DNA from: an uncultured cyanobacterium
GTDB lineage: Bacteria; Cyanobacteriota; Vampirovibrionia; Vampirovibrionales; JAGQHJ01
Length of the DNA: 53,149 nucleotides
Direction of reading: 5' to 3'
Assembly (NCBI GenBank): GCA_937922745.1
Contig: CALAJO010000090.1
Coordinates: 1 to 53,149 of the forward strand
Shown here: positions 1 through 8,930 of the stretch, piece by piece
Numbering within the stretch: position 1 is the stretch's first letter
How the letters are laid out: every line of letters begins with the position of its first letter
Notes under the pieces: model-generated
The model's input: the letters and a program-made list of their open reading frames with translations, nothing else
What the model was told of the DNA's origin: nothing
Databases searched by the model: none
Program-made: the position numbers and the translations under genes

Positions 1-1
1 G

Positions 2-133
2 GTTGAGCGTGCTTTTGCCTGGTTGGGCTGGTTCAAGCGTTTGGAGATACGATTAGAAAACTATGTGAGCCGTTACAAAGCCTTCTGGCAACTCGCTTGC
101 ATTCGCATCCTGCTCAAATACTTACCGGACTAG
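2..133 (+). mobile_element. IS5-family transposase, C-terminal 43 residues (cut by window edge)
   Basis: The open frame enters from the left edge and stops at TAG 131-133. It reads VERAFAWLGWFKRLEIR, then a stretch with RYKAFWQLA, the usual C-terminal signature of IS5-group DDE transposases, in which the Glu of the catalytic triad lies in the ERAFAWL block. Only the last 43 residues are present, so activity cannot be judged. The bases around the stop (ACCGGACTAGTTCTAA) resemble those around the stop of the other transposase at the right edge (ACCGGATGAGTTCTAA), and probably mark the terminal inverted repeat of the element. Confidence 0.8.
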
Positions 134-141
134 TTCTAAGT

Positions 142-426
142 GTTAAACGCAATGATTCCCTTCATGCCAAGAATTTAGATGCTATTAAGTTAAATATGGA
201 TGAAATTTCTGAATTGTATATTTGGGCAGCTTGGGGCACGTCTATTAAAAAAAGGGCTTATTTAACCAGTTGCTTAAGAGACATTTGTGATATCTTGCCT
301 GTAGAAAACTGGTTGCATTGCGGCACTTTAACCAAGGCAGGACATCCGAGGCACCCATCTCGACTGAAATACGAATCCGAGTTTTCAAAATTCGATATTC
401 AAGCTTATTTAAAACAGTTAGTTTAA
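142..426 (+). pseudogene. DUF1643-like protein, C-terminal remnant next to an IS end
   Basis: Immediately after the transposase end an open frame continues to the stop at 424-426. The segment contains AAWGTSIKKRAYL followed by WLHCGTLTKAGHPRHPSRL. This matches the end of DUF1643 proteins, where an AWG block is followed by an LTK-GHPRHP block. The N-terminal half of the domain is missing, and the only upstream ATG (position 97) lies inside the transposase in another frame. The simplest reading is that IS insertion cut the gene, leaving a non-functional 3' part. DUF1643 has no assigned biochemical role that I know of. Bases 427-635 behind it show nothing else I can support. Confidence 0.6.
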
Positions 427-635
427 TAAGTTACCGCAAAGGTGCGAATGGATGGGGCACCTTGCAGGCGACTTGCTGCTTGGCGGCGCTAAACATAATG
501 CGTCCTGAAAACAGGGCTGCCGATAACATAGCTGGCAAACAGGTGCTTGGGTTCCGTGTATAAGCGAACCAACCTAAAGTATCACTTCCGATTCCGTGAT
601 CCGGTTTTCCAGCACTTCAATCGTTGAAGAAAAAA

Positions 636-709
636 TACGCTCGGCGCGATTCGAACGCGCGACCCCTTCCTTCGGAGGGAAGTACTCTATCCAGCTGAGC
701 TACGAGCGC
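636..709 (-). tRNA. tRNA-Arg (anticodon CCG)
   Basis: On the minus strand the sequence folds as a tRNA. The acceptor stem pairs GCGCTCG (709-703) with CGAGCGT (643-637) with one G-U pair. The D arm holds AGCTCAGCTGGATAGAG. The anticodon stem CTTCC/GGAAG encloses loop CTCCGAA, giving anticodon CCG. The T arm GCGCG-TTCGAAT-CGCGC is canonical, and the discriminator base is A. The 3' CCA is not encoded and must be added after transcription. It stands alone, divergent from the heptose kinase gene. Confidence 0.95.
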
Positions 710-785
710 ATCAAGATCCACCTCATACTGCATTGAAGAAAAACGAAAGTCAACCGTAAAGGCTGGCCTCCTCATGCGGTTACGG

Positions 786-791
786 TATAAT
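786..791 (+). promoter_or_regulatory. -10 element upstream of the heptose kinase operon
   Basis: TATAAT lies 28 bases upstream of the ATG at 820. The -35 region at 17-base spacing (CTGGCC, 763-768) is a poor match, so this is a half-supported sigma70-type promoter. The short leader carries AGAGGCGGAAG as ribosome binding site. Confidence 0.4.
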
Positions 792-819
792 AGTCAGCAT
801 AGACGCTAAGAGGCGGAAG

Positions 820-1860
820 ATGGACAAGGCAACTTTAGAACAGCGAATCAAGCAATTCAATCAAGGCCGTGTGCTGGTTGTAGGCGATATTGTGATTGAT
901 GAAATGGTGTATGGGGAAACCAGCCGCCTGTCCCGCGAGGCCCCGGTAATTATTTTGAAGCACACCCAGACGGATATCCTGCTGGGTGGTGGCGGCAACG
1001 CCGCGCATAACCTTACGGCCCTAGGCGCAAACAAGGTTACGATGGTGGGCCTTGCCGGGAAGGATTATTACTGCTCCCTGTTGTTCGAGGCGATGGAACG
1101 CGACGGGATATCCCTGGAGGGGATGGTGCAGGACGATAGTCGGCCGACGATTACCAAAACCCGCATTTCTGGGCAGGCAAGGCAGTCGGTGCTACAGCAG
1201 ATTGTGCGGATTGACCGCGAGTCCACGGCGCCGGTTTGCGAGGCGATTGAAAAGGACATCATTGATAAGGTGGTGCAGTTGGCCCCCTTGCACGATGCAT
1301 TGATTATTTCCGATTATAACCTGGGGCTGCTGACGCCGCGCGTGATTGAGGTGTGCAAGCAGGTGGCCGTGCAGCAGAACATGATCTGGTCGGTGGATTC
1401 GCATCGCCCCTTAGTGACATTTGATGGTGCCACCATTGCCACCCCGAACCTGCCGGAGGCCGAGGAAAATGTAGGGTATCCGCTGGTAACGGAGGAAGCC
1501 CTGCTGAAAGGCGGAACGATGCTGAGGCAGGCAGCGAAACTGAAAAACCTGTTGATTACCCGGGGAAGTGACGGGATGAGCCTGTTTGACAGCGATGATC
1601 AGGTCATCCATATTCCCGTGTTCAACAAAAGCGAGGTATTTGACGTGACGGGCGCGGGAGATACGGTTATCAGCACGTTAACCCTGGCCATGGCAACCGG
1701 GGCAAGCCCGTTGGAAGCAGCTGTATTAGGCAACCTGGCCGCCAGCATCGTGGTTAAAAAATACGCGACGGCCACCACGTCCGTGGAAGAAATGCTGGAA
1801 ACGCTGGCTGAAATGGATGACGGGCTTTTGCAGCTGGAAGCCTTCAGTGCGACAGTTTAA
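820..1860 (+). CDS. hldA: D-glycero-beta-D-manno-heptose-7-phosphate kinase (PfkB family)
   Basis: This 346-residue protein is a PfkB/ribokinase-family sugar kinase of the RfaE domain I type. It should phosphorylate heptose 7-phosphate at C1 in the cytoplasm on the way to ADP-heptose for the LPS core. The N terminus has VLVVGDIVIDEMVYG, then the substrate-binding LGGGGNAAHNL block near residue 51. The C-terminal PfkB signature DVTGAGDTVIS (about residues 275-285) contains the catalytic Asp and anion hole. The length fits a stand-alone kinase, so the adenylyltransferase (RfaE domain II) must be a separate gene not seen here. It leads a four-gene cluster, followed after 31 bases by DUF4330. The LPS role is family-level inference supported by the downstream glycosyltransferase. 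Confidence 0.85.
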   Translation: MDKATLEQRIKQFNQGRVLVVGDIVIDEMVYGETSRLSREAPVIILKHTQTDILLGGGGNAAHNLTALGANKVTMVGLAGKDYYCSLLFEAMERDGISLEGMVQDDSRPTITKTRISGQARQSVLQQIVRIDRESTAPVCEAIEKDIIDKVVQLAPLHDALIISDYNLGLLTPRVIEVCKQVAVQQNMIWSVDSHRPLVTFDGATIATPNLPEAEENVGYPLVTEEALLKGGTMLRQAAKLKNLLITRGSDGMSLFDSDDQVIHIPVFNKSEVFDVTGAGDTVISTLTLAMATGASPLEAAVLGNLAASIVVKKYATATTSVEEMLETLAEMDDGLLQLEAFSATV

Positions 1861-1891
1861 GTGATACGTTGGAGAGAGAAAGAGAACGAGC

Positions 1892-2410
1892 ATGGCACTT
1901 GTTGATGAACGCGGCAGATTATTCGGCAGGGTGAACGTTGTCGATTTTGTGATTGGCATCATCATTGTCTTGATGGTGGCCGGGGTATTCCTGGTCCAGT
2001 CCGGGACGCATATTACCTCCGGGCAAGTGGTTGAAGGGGAAACGGATATCGTAACGACGATCCTGATTCCCAACCTAAAAAGTATGGACAGCGAGCTATT
2101 CCAGGCCGGCAAGATGACGGCCATCACCATTCGCAACCAGCCCCGCGGGGAAGTGCTGATCCAGGATGTGAAAAAGGAGCCGGTGCGTATGACGATGATG
2201 ACGCCCAACGGACAGCCCCAGGTTATCCAGGACATCGCGCAGCAGAACGCGCTTGATTATACGTTGCAACTAAAGGATCACGCTAAAATTACCAAGGATG
2301 GCTATGTTGCCGGAGGCGTCAAGGTCAAGGTCGGCCTGCCGATTGAGCTGGAAGGGTTCAAGTATCGCGTCTACGGCAAAATTGTCGATGTCCAGCCGCT
2401 CAAGTCTTAA
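1892..2410 (+). CDS. DUF4330 family membrane-anchored protein
   Basis: This 172-residue protein starts MALVDERGRLFGRVNVVD, followed by one hydrophobic segment (about residues 14-34, FVIGIIIVLMVAGVFLV). A mainly beta-like soluble domain follows that should face the periplasm. The N-terminal GRLFGRVNVVD block is the hallmark of DUF4330, found mostly in cyanobacteria and relatives. The function is unknown. A GGAGAGAGAAAGAG ribosome site precedes the ATG. Its stop codon shares a base with the start codon of the next gene, which suggests translational coupling and a shared role in the envelope. Confidence 0.75.
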   Translation: MALVDERGRLFGRVNVVDFVIGIIIVLMVAGVFLVQSGTHITSGQVVEGETDIVTTILIPNLKSMDSELFQAGKMTAITIRNQPRGEVLIQDVKKEPVRMTMMTPNGQPQVIQDIAQQNALDYTLQLKDHAKITKDGYVAGGVKVKVGLPIELEGFKYRVYGKIVDVQPLKS

Positions 2411-3900
2411 TGGAACGCCTGATGTCCACACCGGCATTTTTAGCAACGTCATATCTTCTTTCACCCTTTGTTCGGCTGGCGCAAACCACCCACCGGGCCC
2501 TGTCTGGCAGTTTTGAGCAAAGCACGGCAGCAAGGGCGATTAATGGCTTTTACCAGGCCGTTCTGCTACCCGTTCACCAGCGGTTCGAAAGCATGGGCTG
2601 GTTGCATCAGACCTTGCGTGTCCTCAACCTCGTTGCGGCATGTGGCATCCTGGTGCTTGCCACGTTTGCCTCGACGGAGGTGATTGGCGCGGCCGTCGTG
2701 TTGACCTTTGGTATCCTGATTTTCAGGATGCTGTTGAAGCCGATTGCCTTAAAACCCAACATTATCGATGCGCTAGTGGTACTTTTCTTTTTAACGGCGC
2801 TTGTCTCCACTGCCTTTTCTTCCTATGTCCAGACCAGTGTGGTGGGTCTGGTAAAGTTTCTCGTTTTCTTCATCGGCTATCTCAATTTCCGATTGATGGT
2901 CGCGGAGAACCGGCGGCAGCTTTTCCTGTTCCTGGGTGTGCTGCTGGCCTTGGGAATTGCGGAGTCCTTTATCGGGTTTTACCAGTACATTAATCACGTG
3001 CAGCCGTTGGCAACCTGGCAGGATATGTCCGTTAACCCGGAAGATCGCCTGACCCGGATTTTTGGCACGTTGAAACCTTATAACCCCAATTTGCTGGCCG
3101 GGTTTTTAATCCCGCCTTTAGCCATTGGCGTTGGGCTGGCCTGGGTTTCTGTCTTTAAAAAACGCTGGCTGCAAGGTGTTGCGCTATTTCTGGTGAGCAT
3201 GCCTGTCCTGGCGGCTTTGGTACTCACGGGCTCTCGAGGCGGCTATCTTGCCATCCTGGCCATGGCAACGCTCACGTTTATGTTGCTTGGCCATCTGCTT
3301 TGGCATGATGAGGAGTTGAAAGATCAGATTAAATTGAAAGCGGCCTGGATACTGGTCCTGTTGGGCAGCATCCTGGGTTCCGTCGCAATGGCATCCGTGG
3401 TGCCGGCTATTCGCAACCGGTTCCTCTCTATTTTTGCCATGCGTGAGGACAGTAGTAATTCTTATCGGCTCAACGTGTGGAATAGCACGATTGAGATGAT
3501 CAAGGACAACTGGCTGGTGGGCATTGGGCCTGGAAATGATACGTTTAAGCAGGTTTACGGGCTTTACATGGTGCCGGGATATAACGCGCTCAGCGCCTAC
3601 AGTATTTTCCTGGAAATCTGGGCAGAGCAGGGCATTATGGGCTTTATTGTCTTCCTGTTGCTGCTGGTAACAGTGTTAATGCGCACCTGCCTGGCCTTTT
3701 ACGGCAGCCTGCCCGCATACCGCAAAATGATTATCGGGATGCTGTTTGTCGGCATCGTGGGTTCCGTTCTGTACGGGCTGTTCGATACGATTTGGTACCG
3801 ACCCAGTGTTAATCTGCTTTTCTGGCTTCTGGTGGCCGGGTTTGCAGTCTATTCCGAACAAGCGATAGAAGAAGGAAGTCAGGCTACAGTCCATGGATGA
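2410..3900 (+). CDS. IctB/O-antigen ligase (WaaL)-like polytopic membrane protein
   Basis: This 496-residue protein has about ten to twelve hydrophobic segments from residue 75 onward and a large loop near residues 330-400. Diagnostic blocks are TGSRGGYLAI, SYRLNVWNSTIEMIKDNWLVG with GIGPGNDTFKQVY, and ALSAYSIFLEIWAEQG. These are characteristic of the cyanobacterial IctB family within the Wzy/WaaL (PF04932) superfamily. The family was once named as a bicarbonate transporter. The fold and this neighbourhood (heptose kinase, GT9) fit a glycan ligase or polymerase acting at the periplasmic face of the inner membrane. The start codon overlaps the previous stop by one base. ATG 2422 is an alternative start. 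Confidence 0.75.
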   Translation: MERLMSTPAFLATSYLLSPFVRLAQTTHRALSGSFEQSTAARAINGFYQAVLLPVHQRFESMGWLHQTLRVLNLVAACGILVLATFASTEVIGAAVVLTFGILIFRMLLKPIALKPNIIDALVVLFFLTALVSTAFSSYVQTSVVGLVKFLVFFIGYLNFRLMVAENRRQLFLFLGVLLALGIAESFIGFYQYINHVQPLATWQDMSVNPEDRLTRIFGTLKPYNPNLLAGFLIPPLAIGVGLAWVSVFKKRWLQGVALFLVSMPVLAALVLTGSRGGYLAILAMATLTFMLLGHLLWHDEELKDQIKLKAAWILVLLGSILGSVAMASVVPAIRNRFLSIFAMREDSSNSYRLNVWNSTIEMIKDNWLVGIGPGNDTFKQVYGLYMVPGYNALSAYSIFLEIWAEQGIMGFIVFLLLLVTVLMRTCLAFYGSLPAYRKMIIGMLFVGIVGSVLYGLFDTIWYRPSVNLLFWLLVAGFAVYSEQAIEEGSQATVHG

Positions 3901-5032
3901 ACAACAACCGCTCTTCGAAAAGGATTTTGAACGGATTGCATTGCTGAACTTTGGCGGCATTGGCGATGAAATCCTATTTTCCCCCGTGATTGACGCGATT
4001 CACCAGGCATGCCCCCAGGCCCATCTCACGCTTGTGCTGGAAGCCCGCAGCGGCCGCATCCGCGAGCTGATGCCCCAGTTGGACAGCACCCTGGAAGTGG
4101 AACTGCATCGGTATTCCAAGCCGGCCTTGTTTGGCAAACTGCTTAAGTTCCTTCGTAGGAACCACTTTGATGCAGTGGTTTCCAGCGGCAGTTCCCCGTT
4201 TATCCCTTTCCTGCTTGCAATGAGCGGCATCCCGATTCGGGTGGGATTTGATACGGGCGCCTTGAGCAGGGTGTTATTGACTGCGGCCGCACCCCTGGAT
4301 CGGAAGGCGTATGCGGGGGACATGTATTTCTCCTTGGCAAAAACCTTTCTTCGGCATACGCGCCCGGATTTTACCTTTAAAGAGCCGGCGGTTCCCGCCC
4401 TCCATGCCGATGACCTGACCCGGCAAAAGGCCCGGCACATCCTGGCGGAGTATGAGGCCACACCACCCGGCCAGCGCATCATGATTCATCCGGGCGTGAG
4501 CAAGATGAGCGTGCAGAAGAATATCCTTAAGAGCTGGCCGCTGTCCTCCTGGCAAGCCTTGATGGAACAGCTGCCCCGTCGCTATCCCCAAGCCCATGTT
4601 TACTTGCTCGGTGGGCCGGACGATGCTGAAACCATTACGGAAATGGAAACCTTTCGTCTGTCCCTGCCGCCGGAAATCCGATCCCGGATTATCAACCTGT
4701 ACGGAAAAACCGCCAGCCTGCGCGACCTTGCAGGACTGATTGCCCTGGCCGATGTGCTGGTATCGGTAGACTCCGCGCCCATGCACCTGGCCGTTGGCCT
4801 AAAAACCCCAGTCGTGGCGATTTTCTCCCCAACGGATGAAAAAAAACTGGTGCCGCAAACTAACTTGGTGCGCGTGGCCGCCCGGGACGACCTGGTTTGC
4901 AGGCCTTGCCTTTGGGATGTGCGCAAAGTCTCCTGCGAGACGCCCTTGTGCCTGGACGTGAGTGTATCGGACGTTGCCCGGAATATTAGCGACCTCCTTG
5001 CGCAGAAGGCGCCTTCCGCCATTTCCCCCTAG
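3893..5032 (+). CDS. Glycosyltransferase family 9 (heptosyltransferase-like)
   Basis: This 379-residue protein is a GT-B fold GT9 enzyme of the kind that transfers heptose from ADP-heptose to LPS core. The N terminus shows RIALLNFGGIGDEILFSPVIDAI, the acceptor-side loop. The C-terminal half has HPGVSKMSVQKNILKSWP, the nucleotide-side LLGGPDDAE, and the ALADVLVSVDSAPMHLAVGL block with the conserved Asp-Ser-x-x-x-His. The ATG sits 8 bases inside the preceding gene, behind GAAGGAAG, so the two are probably coupled. Its location in an operon with a heptose kinase supports a heptosyl substrate, but GT9 enzymes vary in specificity and I do not assign WaaC or WaaF. Confidence 0.8.
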   Translation: MDEQQPLFEKDFERIALLNFGGIGDEILFSPVIDAIHQACPQAHLTLVLEARSGRIRELMPQLDSTLEVELHRYSKPALFGKLLKFLRRNHFDAVVSSGSSPFIPFLLAMSGIPIRVGFDTGALSRVLLTAAAPLDRKAYAGDMYFSLAKTFLRHTRPDFTFKEPAVPALHADDLTRQKARHILAEYEATPPGQRIMIHPGVSKMSVQKNILKSWPLSSWQALMEQLPRRYPQAHVYLLGGPDDAETITEMETFRLSLPPEIRSRIINLYGKTASLRDLAGLIALADVLVSVDSAPMHLAVGLKTPVVAIFSPTDEKKLVPQTNLVRVAARDDLVCRPCLWDVRKVSCETPLCLDVSVSDVARNISDLLAQKAPSAISP

Positions 5033-5035
5033 CTT

Positions 5036-5067
5036 ATAAGAAAAAGGCCTCTGAACAATCAGAGGCC
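5036..5067 (-). terminator. Intrinsic terminator of the first RTX gene
   Basis: GGCCTCTGA/TCAGAGGCC form a perfect 9-bp stem with loop ACAA (5046-5067). Read on the minus strand it is followed by TTTTTCTTAT. It lies 51 bases beyond the stop of the minus-strand RTX gene. The plus strand lacks a U tract but could use the hairpin weakly for the GT9 operon. Confidence 0.8.
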
Positions 5068-5118
5068 GAAGTCAGCATATGTGCCTGGGTTAAACGATAT
5101 TGTGGTTATTCGCTATTC

Positions 5119-6225
5119 TTAAGGGACAGGATTGCTTAAATAGCTTGAAAGATGCTCAAAATCATAGTCCTCATCGTCCAGGCAAAGCGTATACTGCCCG
5201 GCTCCGGCTTGCAAAGCGGTCACGTCCGAAGTGCTGTTATCAAAATAGTTCATTAAGGTAATAATGGTATCGTCATCGGTGGTAATGCGCAGGGCGTCAA
5301 AGAATGAGTCGCCATCCAAATCGATGGCTTCCAGCGTCAGGTCGTCCAGCATCATACCCAGCTGAATGGTATTGTTCCCGGCGGCATCATCAACAATGTC
5401 ATTTCCGGTGCCGCTGCCAAACTTATAAAGGTCATCGCCGTTACCACCCACAAGGATATCATCACCGCCACCGGCGAAAATGATATCGTTGCCGTTACCA
5501 CCTTCGATCACATCGTTACCTTCCCCGCCATAAAGACGATCGTTGCCGTTGCCGCCGAAGAGGTTGTCATTTCCATCACCGCCATACAGCTTGTCGTTTC
5601 CGTTTTCGCCAAACAAGTTATCGTTGCCATCATCCCCGTGCAGGCGATCGTTTCCGGCACCACCGTAGAGGACGTCATTATCATCCCCACCATGTAGCCG
5701 GTCATTGCCTTCGTTGCCGTTAAGGTTATCTTCACCATCTTCGCCGTAAATCCGATCGTGGCCTTGCTGGCCAAAAAGCTTGTCATTTCCAGCGCCGCCG
5801 CGGATCTGATCATTTCCACGGCCACCATTGGCTGTGTCGTCATCGTCACCGCAATCCAGCCAGTCATTGCCATGGCCGCCGTTCAACTGGTCTTCGCCCT
5901 CATCGCCGTAGAGTTTGTCATTTCCTTTGTCGCCGTTCACGATGTCGGTGCCATTCTTGCCATGGAGATGATCATTCCCCTTACCACCGCTCATGATGTC
6001 GTCATCATCACTTCCCCAAAGGCGATCATTTTTGCCGCCCCCGCGATGGCGGTTTCCTCTGTAATCCCCGTCATCATCACACCCGGAATGACGGTTTAAA
6101 AAGTTGAACGCGTTAAAATTTGCCAGCTCTTCTTCCGGAATCCACTGGCTGAGATACTGATATAGGGCCTGGCTAAAAAATGAATAAAAATCCCGATAAA
6201 AAACAGCAGCATTTCCATGGGGCAT
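5119..6225 (-). CDS. RTX-type calcium-binding protein (368 residues)
   Basis: After an N-terminal segment without repeats (FYSFFSQALYQYLSQW), about 20 nonapeptide repeats of the type GGxGNDxLxG run from about residue 60 to 280. They form the Ca2+-binding parallel beta-roll of RTX proteins. The C-terminal part resembles the haemolysin-type calcium-binding related domain (PF06594), with DALRITTDDDTIITLMNYFDNS. There is no N-terminal signal peptide, as expected for type I secretion through a C-terminal signal. The chosen ATG at 6225 follows GGAGAGTGG. An upstream in-frame GTG at 6255 would add ten residues. No enzymatic domain is visible, so it may be structural, adhesive or a bacteriocin-like effector. 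Two paralogues lie at 23974 and 39985. Confidence 0.8.
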   Translation of the reverse strand: MPHGNAAVFYRDFYSFFSQALYQYLSQWIPEEELANFNAFNFLNRHSGCDDDGDYRGNRHRGGGKNDRLWGSDDDDIMSGGKGNDHLHGKNGTDIVNGDKGNDKLYGDEGEDQLNGGHGNDWLDCGDDDDTANGGRGNDQIRGGAGNDKLFGQQGHDRIYGEDGEDNLNGNEGNDRLHGGDDNDVLYGGAGNDRLHGDDGNDNLFGENGNDKLYGGDGNDNLFGGNGNDRLYGGEGNDVIEGGNGNDIIFAGGGDDILVGGNGDDLYKFGSGTGNDIVDDAAGNNTIQLGMMLDDLTLEAIDLDGDSFFDALRITTDDDTIITLMNYFDNSTSDVTALQAGAGQYTLCLDDEDYDFEHLSSYLSNPVP

Positions 6226-6554
6226 AATTCCACTCTCCACTTCTCTTAGCAACACAGCAGTATTTCAGTAAAAATAAGCCATTGCGTATGCACAGGCACG
6301 GTTAGCGGTTCAGTTTTTTAATCCTGAATCTCCATTTTTTAATTCGTCCTGTTTTACGCCTGAAAACGGTTAGAATTCCTCGCTACTCAAAGATAACAAG
6401 GGGTTTCTGGGTATCGTACTTGCAGCATTAAACTGGTTTTTCCCCAGATTTTCTCAGATCAATCCGAATGTAACCAAAATGTTACCCCTCATGCGTTTTC
6501 GCGATCCCATGTCTCAATAACCACGATTGATCCATGTTTGAAATTCCATACATA
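6226..6554. other. Intergenic stretch upstream of RTX, no gene seen
   Basis: This AT-rich stretch between the RTX start and the thyX terminator contains no convincing ORF. It presumably holds the RTX promoter on the minus strand, but I cannot point to clear -35/-10 boxes. Confidence 0.4.
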
Positions 6555-6586
6555 AAAAAAACCCTTAGCAATTCATGCTAAAGGGC
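6555..6586 (-). terminator. Intrinsic terminator downstream of thyX
   Basis: On the minus strand CCCTTTAGCA pairs with TGCTAAGGG around loop TGAAT with one bulge, followed by eight T. It lies about 150 bases beyond the thyX stop. Confidence 0.8.
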
Positions 6587-6734
6587 AACAAAGGATAGAG
6601 AGTTAGAGTTTGATCATGTTTATACCGTTCATGAGGTTTCATGGGAAGACATGTTACCAAATAACATATAAATGTTTACAAACCACTGCCCATTCAGGCA
6701 GGAGAAGGGGTGAATATTCACTGAGGATGCTTGG

Positions 6735-7454
6735 TTAAGCCAGTGGTTGTTGCAACAGGGCTTCGTAGGAAATGGGGACAACCTGGCTGGTGAGTTTCTC
6801 AATCGCGTTGGCATATTCCCGGATCTCGTATTGAGCCCCTTCGTGCTTGCGCAGTTTGATAAAATTAACCACGGCCTGTAGCGAAACCGTCCAGTAGAAC
6901 TCGGTATAAATATTCAGCGGCAATACACCGCGGGCTTGCTCCTTGGCGACCCCAGCGGTCACCAGTTCATCGTAAAGGGCAAAGGCCTGGCGACAGTGGT
7001 TCCGGTATTGCTCACGCAGGTGCCCATCCGCATCAACAACCTGCTCATCGCGAGAGGCCTGCTTGTTGTTCTCGCTCTGCATCCTGAAGCCGTCCGGCGT
7101 GTAGAACTCAAAGTCCGATGCATCCACGTAACGCAAGCTTATCTCATTCCAGGCGTGATCAACCGTAACGCCTTCCGAGTAGGCAATGCCGACCACGTGT
7201 TTATACCACTGGCGCGCGACAAACTCCGGCACCTTGCAATGAAATTGCAGTTGCACATGCCGAAAAGGGCTCCAATGCTGGTGAGCAGCCAGGTAATTAA
7301 TCAGCTTCCTATCCCCATCGGACAATTCGGTTTTACGTTTACCAAACGAAACGCGCGCAGCATTTACAACCGTTAAATCGTTACCCAAGCTGTCAATCAG
7401 CTCTACAAATCCATGATCCAATACGGAAAGTGCATTTTTTTCCAACGTCTGCAT
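6735..7454 (-). CDS. thyX: Flavin-dependent thymidylate synthase ThyX
   Basis: This 239-residue protein should methylate dUMP to dTMP using FAD, NADPH and methylene-tetrahydrofolate. The N terminus has the ThyX pattern SLGNDLTVVNAARVSFGK. The core block reads VARQWYKHVVG, then WNEISLRYVDAS, equivalent to the RHRxxSxNExSxRY region of classical ThyX. The first RHR is replaced by YKH, and an insertion (GIAYSEGVTVDHA) separates it from NEIS-RY. The C-terminal region RGVLPLNIYTEFYWTVSLQAVVNFIKLR is well kept and holds the Arg and Asn of the active site. No thyA is visible in this window. Monocistronic with its own terminator. Confidence 0.85.
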   Translation of the reverse strand: MQTLEKNALSVLDHGFVELIDSLGNDLTVVNAARVSFGKRKTELSDGDRKLINYLAAHQHWSPFRHVQLQFHCKVPEFVARQWYKHVVGIAYSEGVTVDHAWNEISLRYVDASDFEFYTPDGFRMQSENNKQASRDEQVVDADGHLREQYRNHCRQAFALYDELVTAGVAKEQARGVLPLNIYTEFYWTVSLQAVVNFIKLRKHEGAQYEIREYANAIEKLTSQVVPISYEALLQQPLA

Positions 7455-7709
7455 GTCTGCCTCGCTTTACCCCAAGCTGATACCTGATTTCCATCATATC
7501 CGCTCCCCCTCTATCTGAAAAGTAAACTTATGTTAGCGCACTTCAGCGAATGCATGCAGCATCTCAGGATGTAAAGAAAAGCAGTTTATGAAGTAAAGTT
7601 CAAATTAAATTTGACGAAAAGAACCTGAAGCCATGCCGTGTAACCGATGGCGAACTGACACCGATGATCAGTGGCAAATGGCTAATTAGTGGATACGAAG
7701 GACTTACTG

Positions 7710-8846
7710 ATGCATTGTAGATTGAAGCATTTACTCTCTGGAGTTGCTACCAAAGGCCAGCCGAGATCTGGCCAGGCTTCCGTACAAGTGCTGGGTTTGC
7801 TGCTAATCAGTATGGCCGTGGGCGCCCTTTCGGTGGACGCGGGCTTGTTTTATGCTCACCACCAGGGCATGCAGAATGCTGCGGATGCTGCTGCCCATGC
7901 GGCGGCCTCGGAACTATTTAAGTATACACCCGCAGTTAATGGCAGTGCCTTATCCACTATCCAACTCCGGATGCAGTCAGCCAGGGCAAAGGCCAGAACC
8001 CTTTCCGAATCCAACCAGGATATGGCCATTGATGATGCCGACATTGATTTTGGTTATATCAACCCGGCGACCGGGGCATATGATCCCAGCACATTTGAGA
8101 CGCCCACAAACAACGCAGCTTTTGCGCAAACTGCAGGTTATAATGCGGTTCGTGTCACTGTGCGGGCAGAGAGAGGAGGGCTGAACTCACCCGTGCCTGC
8201 ATTGTTTGCCAAGTTCCTGGGTGCGCAAGATTTCAACTCCTATGCTCAAGCCATCGCGATTTACGGAGGCAGTGTTTCCGGTATGACCGGGCTCAGGCCG
8301 CTGTATGTCTGTCAGGCGGGCTATGATCAGGCCGTTGCCTTGTTTGGAGACGCCAGCAAACCCACCGTTCGGTTTTATGGCGACACCTTAACCGTTGGCG
8401 GAACGGATGTCGATCAAGCCAGCAGTTGCGGCGCCTTAGGCCCTGGTAACTGGGGGCTTGCCGACTTTGATGGCGGTGGCGGTGGCTCAAAGCAACTGGG
8501 CGAAGTAATGCGCGATGGTTATGACGGTGTTGTAAACGTGGGCGAATGGTATGGCCCCAAACCGGGCAACGCGATTAATGCCAACGGTGTGGAAACCGCG
8601 CTGGAAAAGCTGAAAAACAACGGGACTGTTATCGCCATCCCGCTATATAGCCAGACAACTGGAAACGGAAAAAATGCACAATTCAAGATCTCATCCATCC
8701 AGGGTTTTGTGATTACAAAATACAAGGCTCAAGGCAACGACTCTTATGTTGAAGGGCATTTTGTAAAAGGTTATTGTCACGCGGGCTGTTCCATCAGTAA
8801 TTCCAGCGGGGGCGGCACCCTGACCCGACTACGGTTAATTCGATGA
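7710..8846 (+). CDS. TadE/G-like (Flp pilus-associated) secreted or membrane protein
   Basis: This protein of about 378 residues begins with a polar leader containing GQPRSGQASVQ and a hydrophobic segment (VLGLLLISMAVGALSVDAGLF), followed by HQGMQNAADAAAHAAASEL. This is the signature of the putative Flp pilus-assembly TadE/G-like domain (PF13400), in which one N-terminal helix anchors a periplasmic domain. The rest (about residues 70-378) is unrecognised and rich in Gly, Asn and Thr, ending in a Cys-containing segment. The ATG at 7710 is preferred because GAAGGA lies 7 bases upstream. A GTG at 7689 is an alternative. It is followed by a second pilin-like gene. No tadA/B/C or prepilin peptidase lies in the window. 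Confidence 0.6.
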   Translation: MHCRLKHLLSGVATKGQPRSGQASVQVLGLLLISMAVGALSVDAGLFYAHHQGMQNAADAAAHAAASELFKYTPAVNGSALSTIQLRMQSARAKARTLSESNQDMAIDDADIDFGYINPATGAYDPSTFETPTNNAAFAQTAGYNAVRVTVRAERGGLNSPVPALFAKFLGAQDFNSYAQAIAIYGGSVSGMTGLRPLYVCQAGYDQAVALFGDASKPTVRFYGDTLTVGGTDVDQASSCGALGPGNWGLADFDGGGGGSKQLGEVMRDGYDGVVNVGEWYGPKPGNAINANGVETALEKLKNNGTVIAIPLYSQTTGNGKNAQFKISSIQGFVITKYKAQGNDSYVEGHFVKGYCHAGCSISNSSGGGTLTRLRLIR

Positions 8847-8930
8847 AAACTCTGTTTAAGATAGAGCAATCCTCGCCGATAAGTTACACGAGTGACTGAT
8901 GCGAAGAACAAAGCAAAAAGGAAAAGCTGC

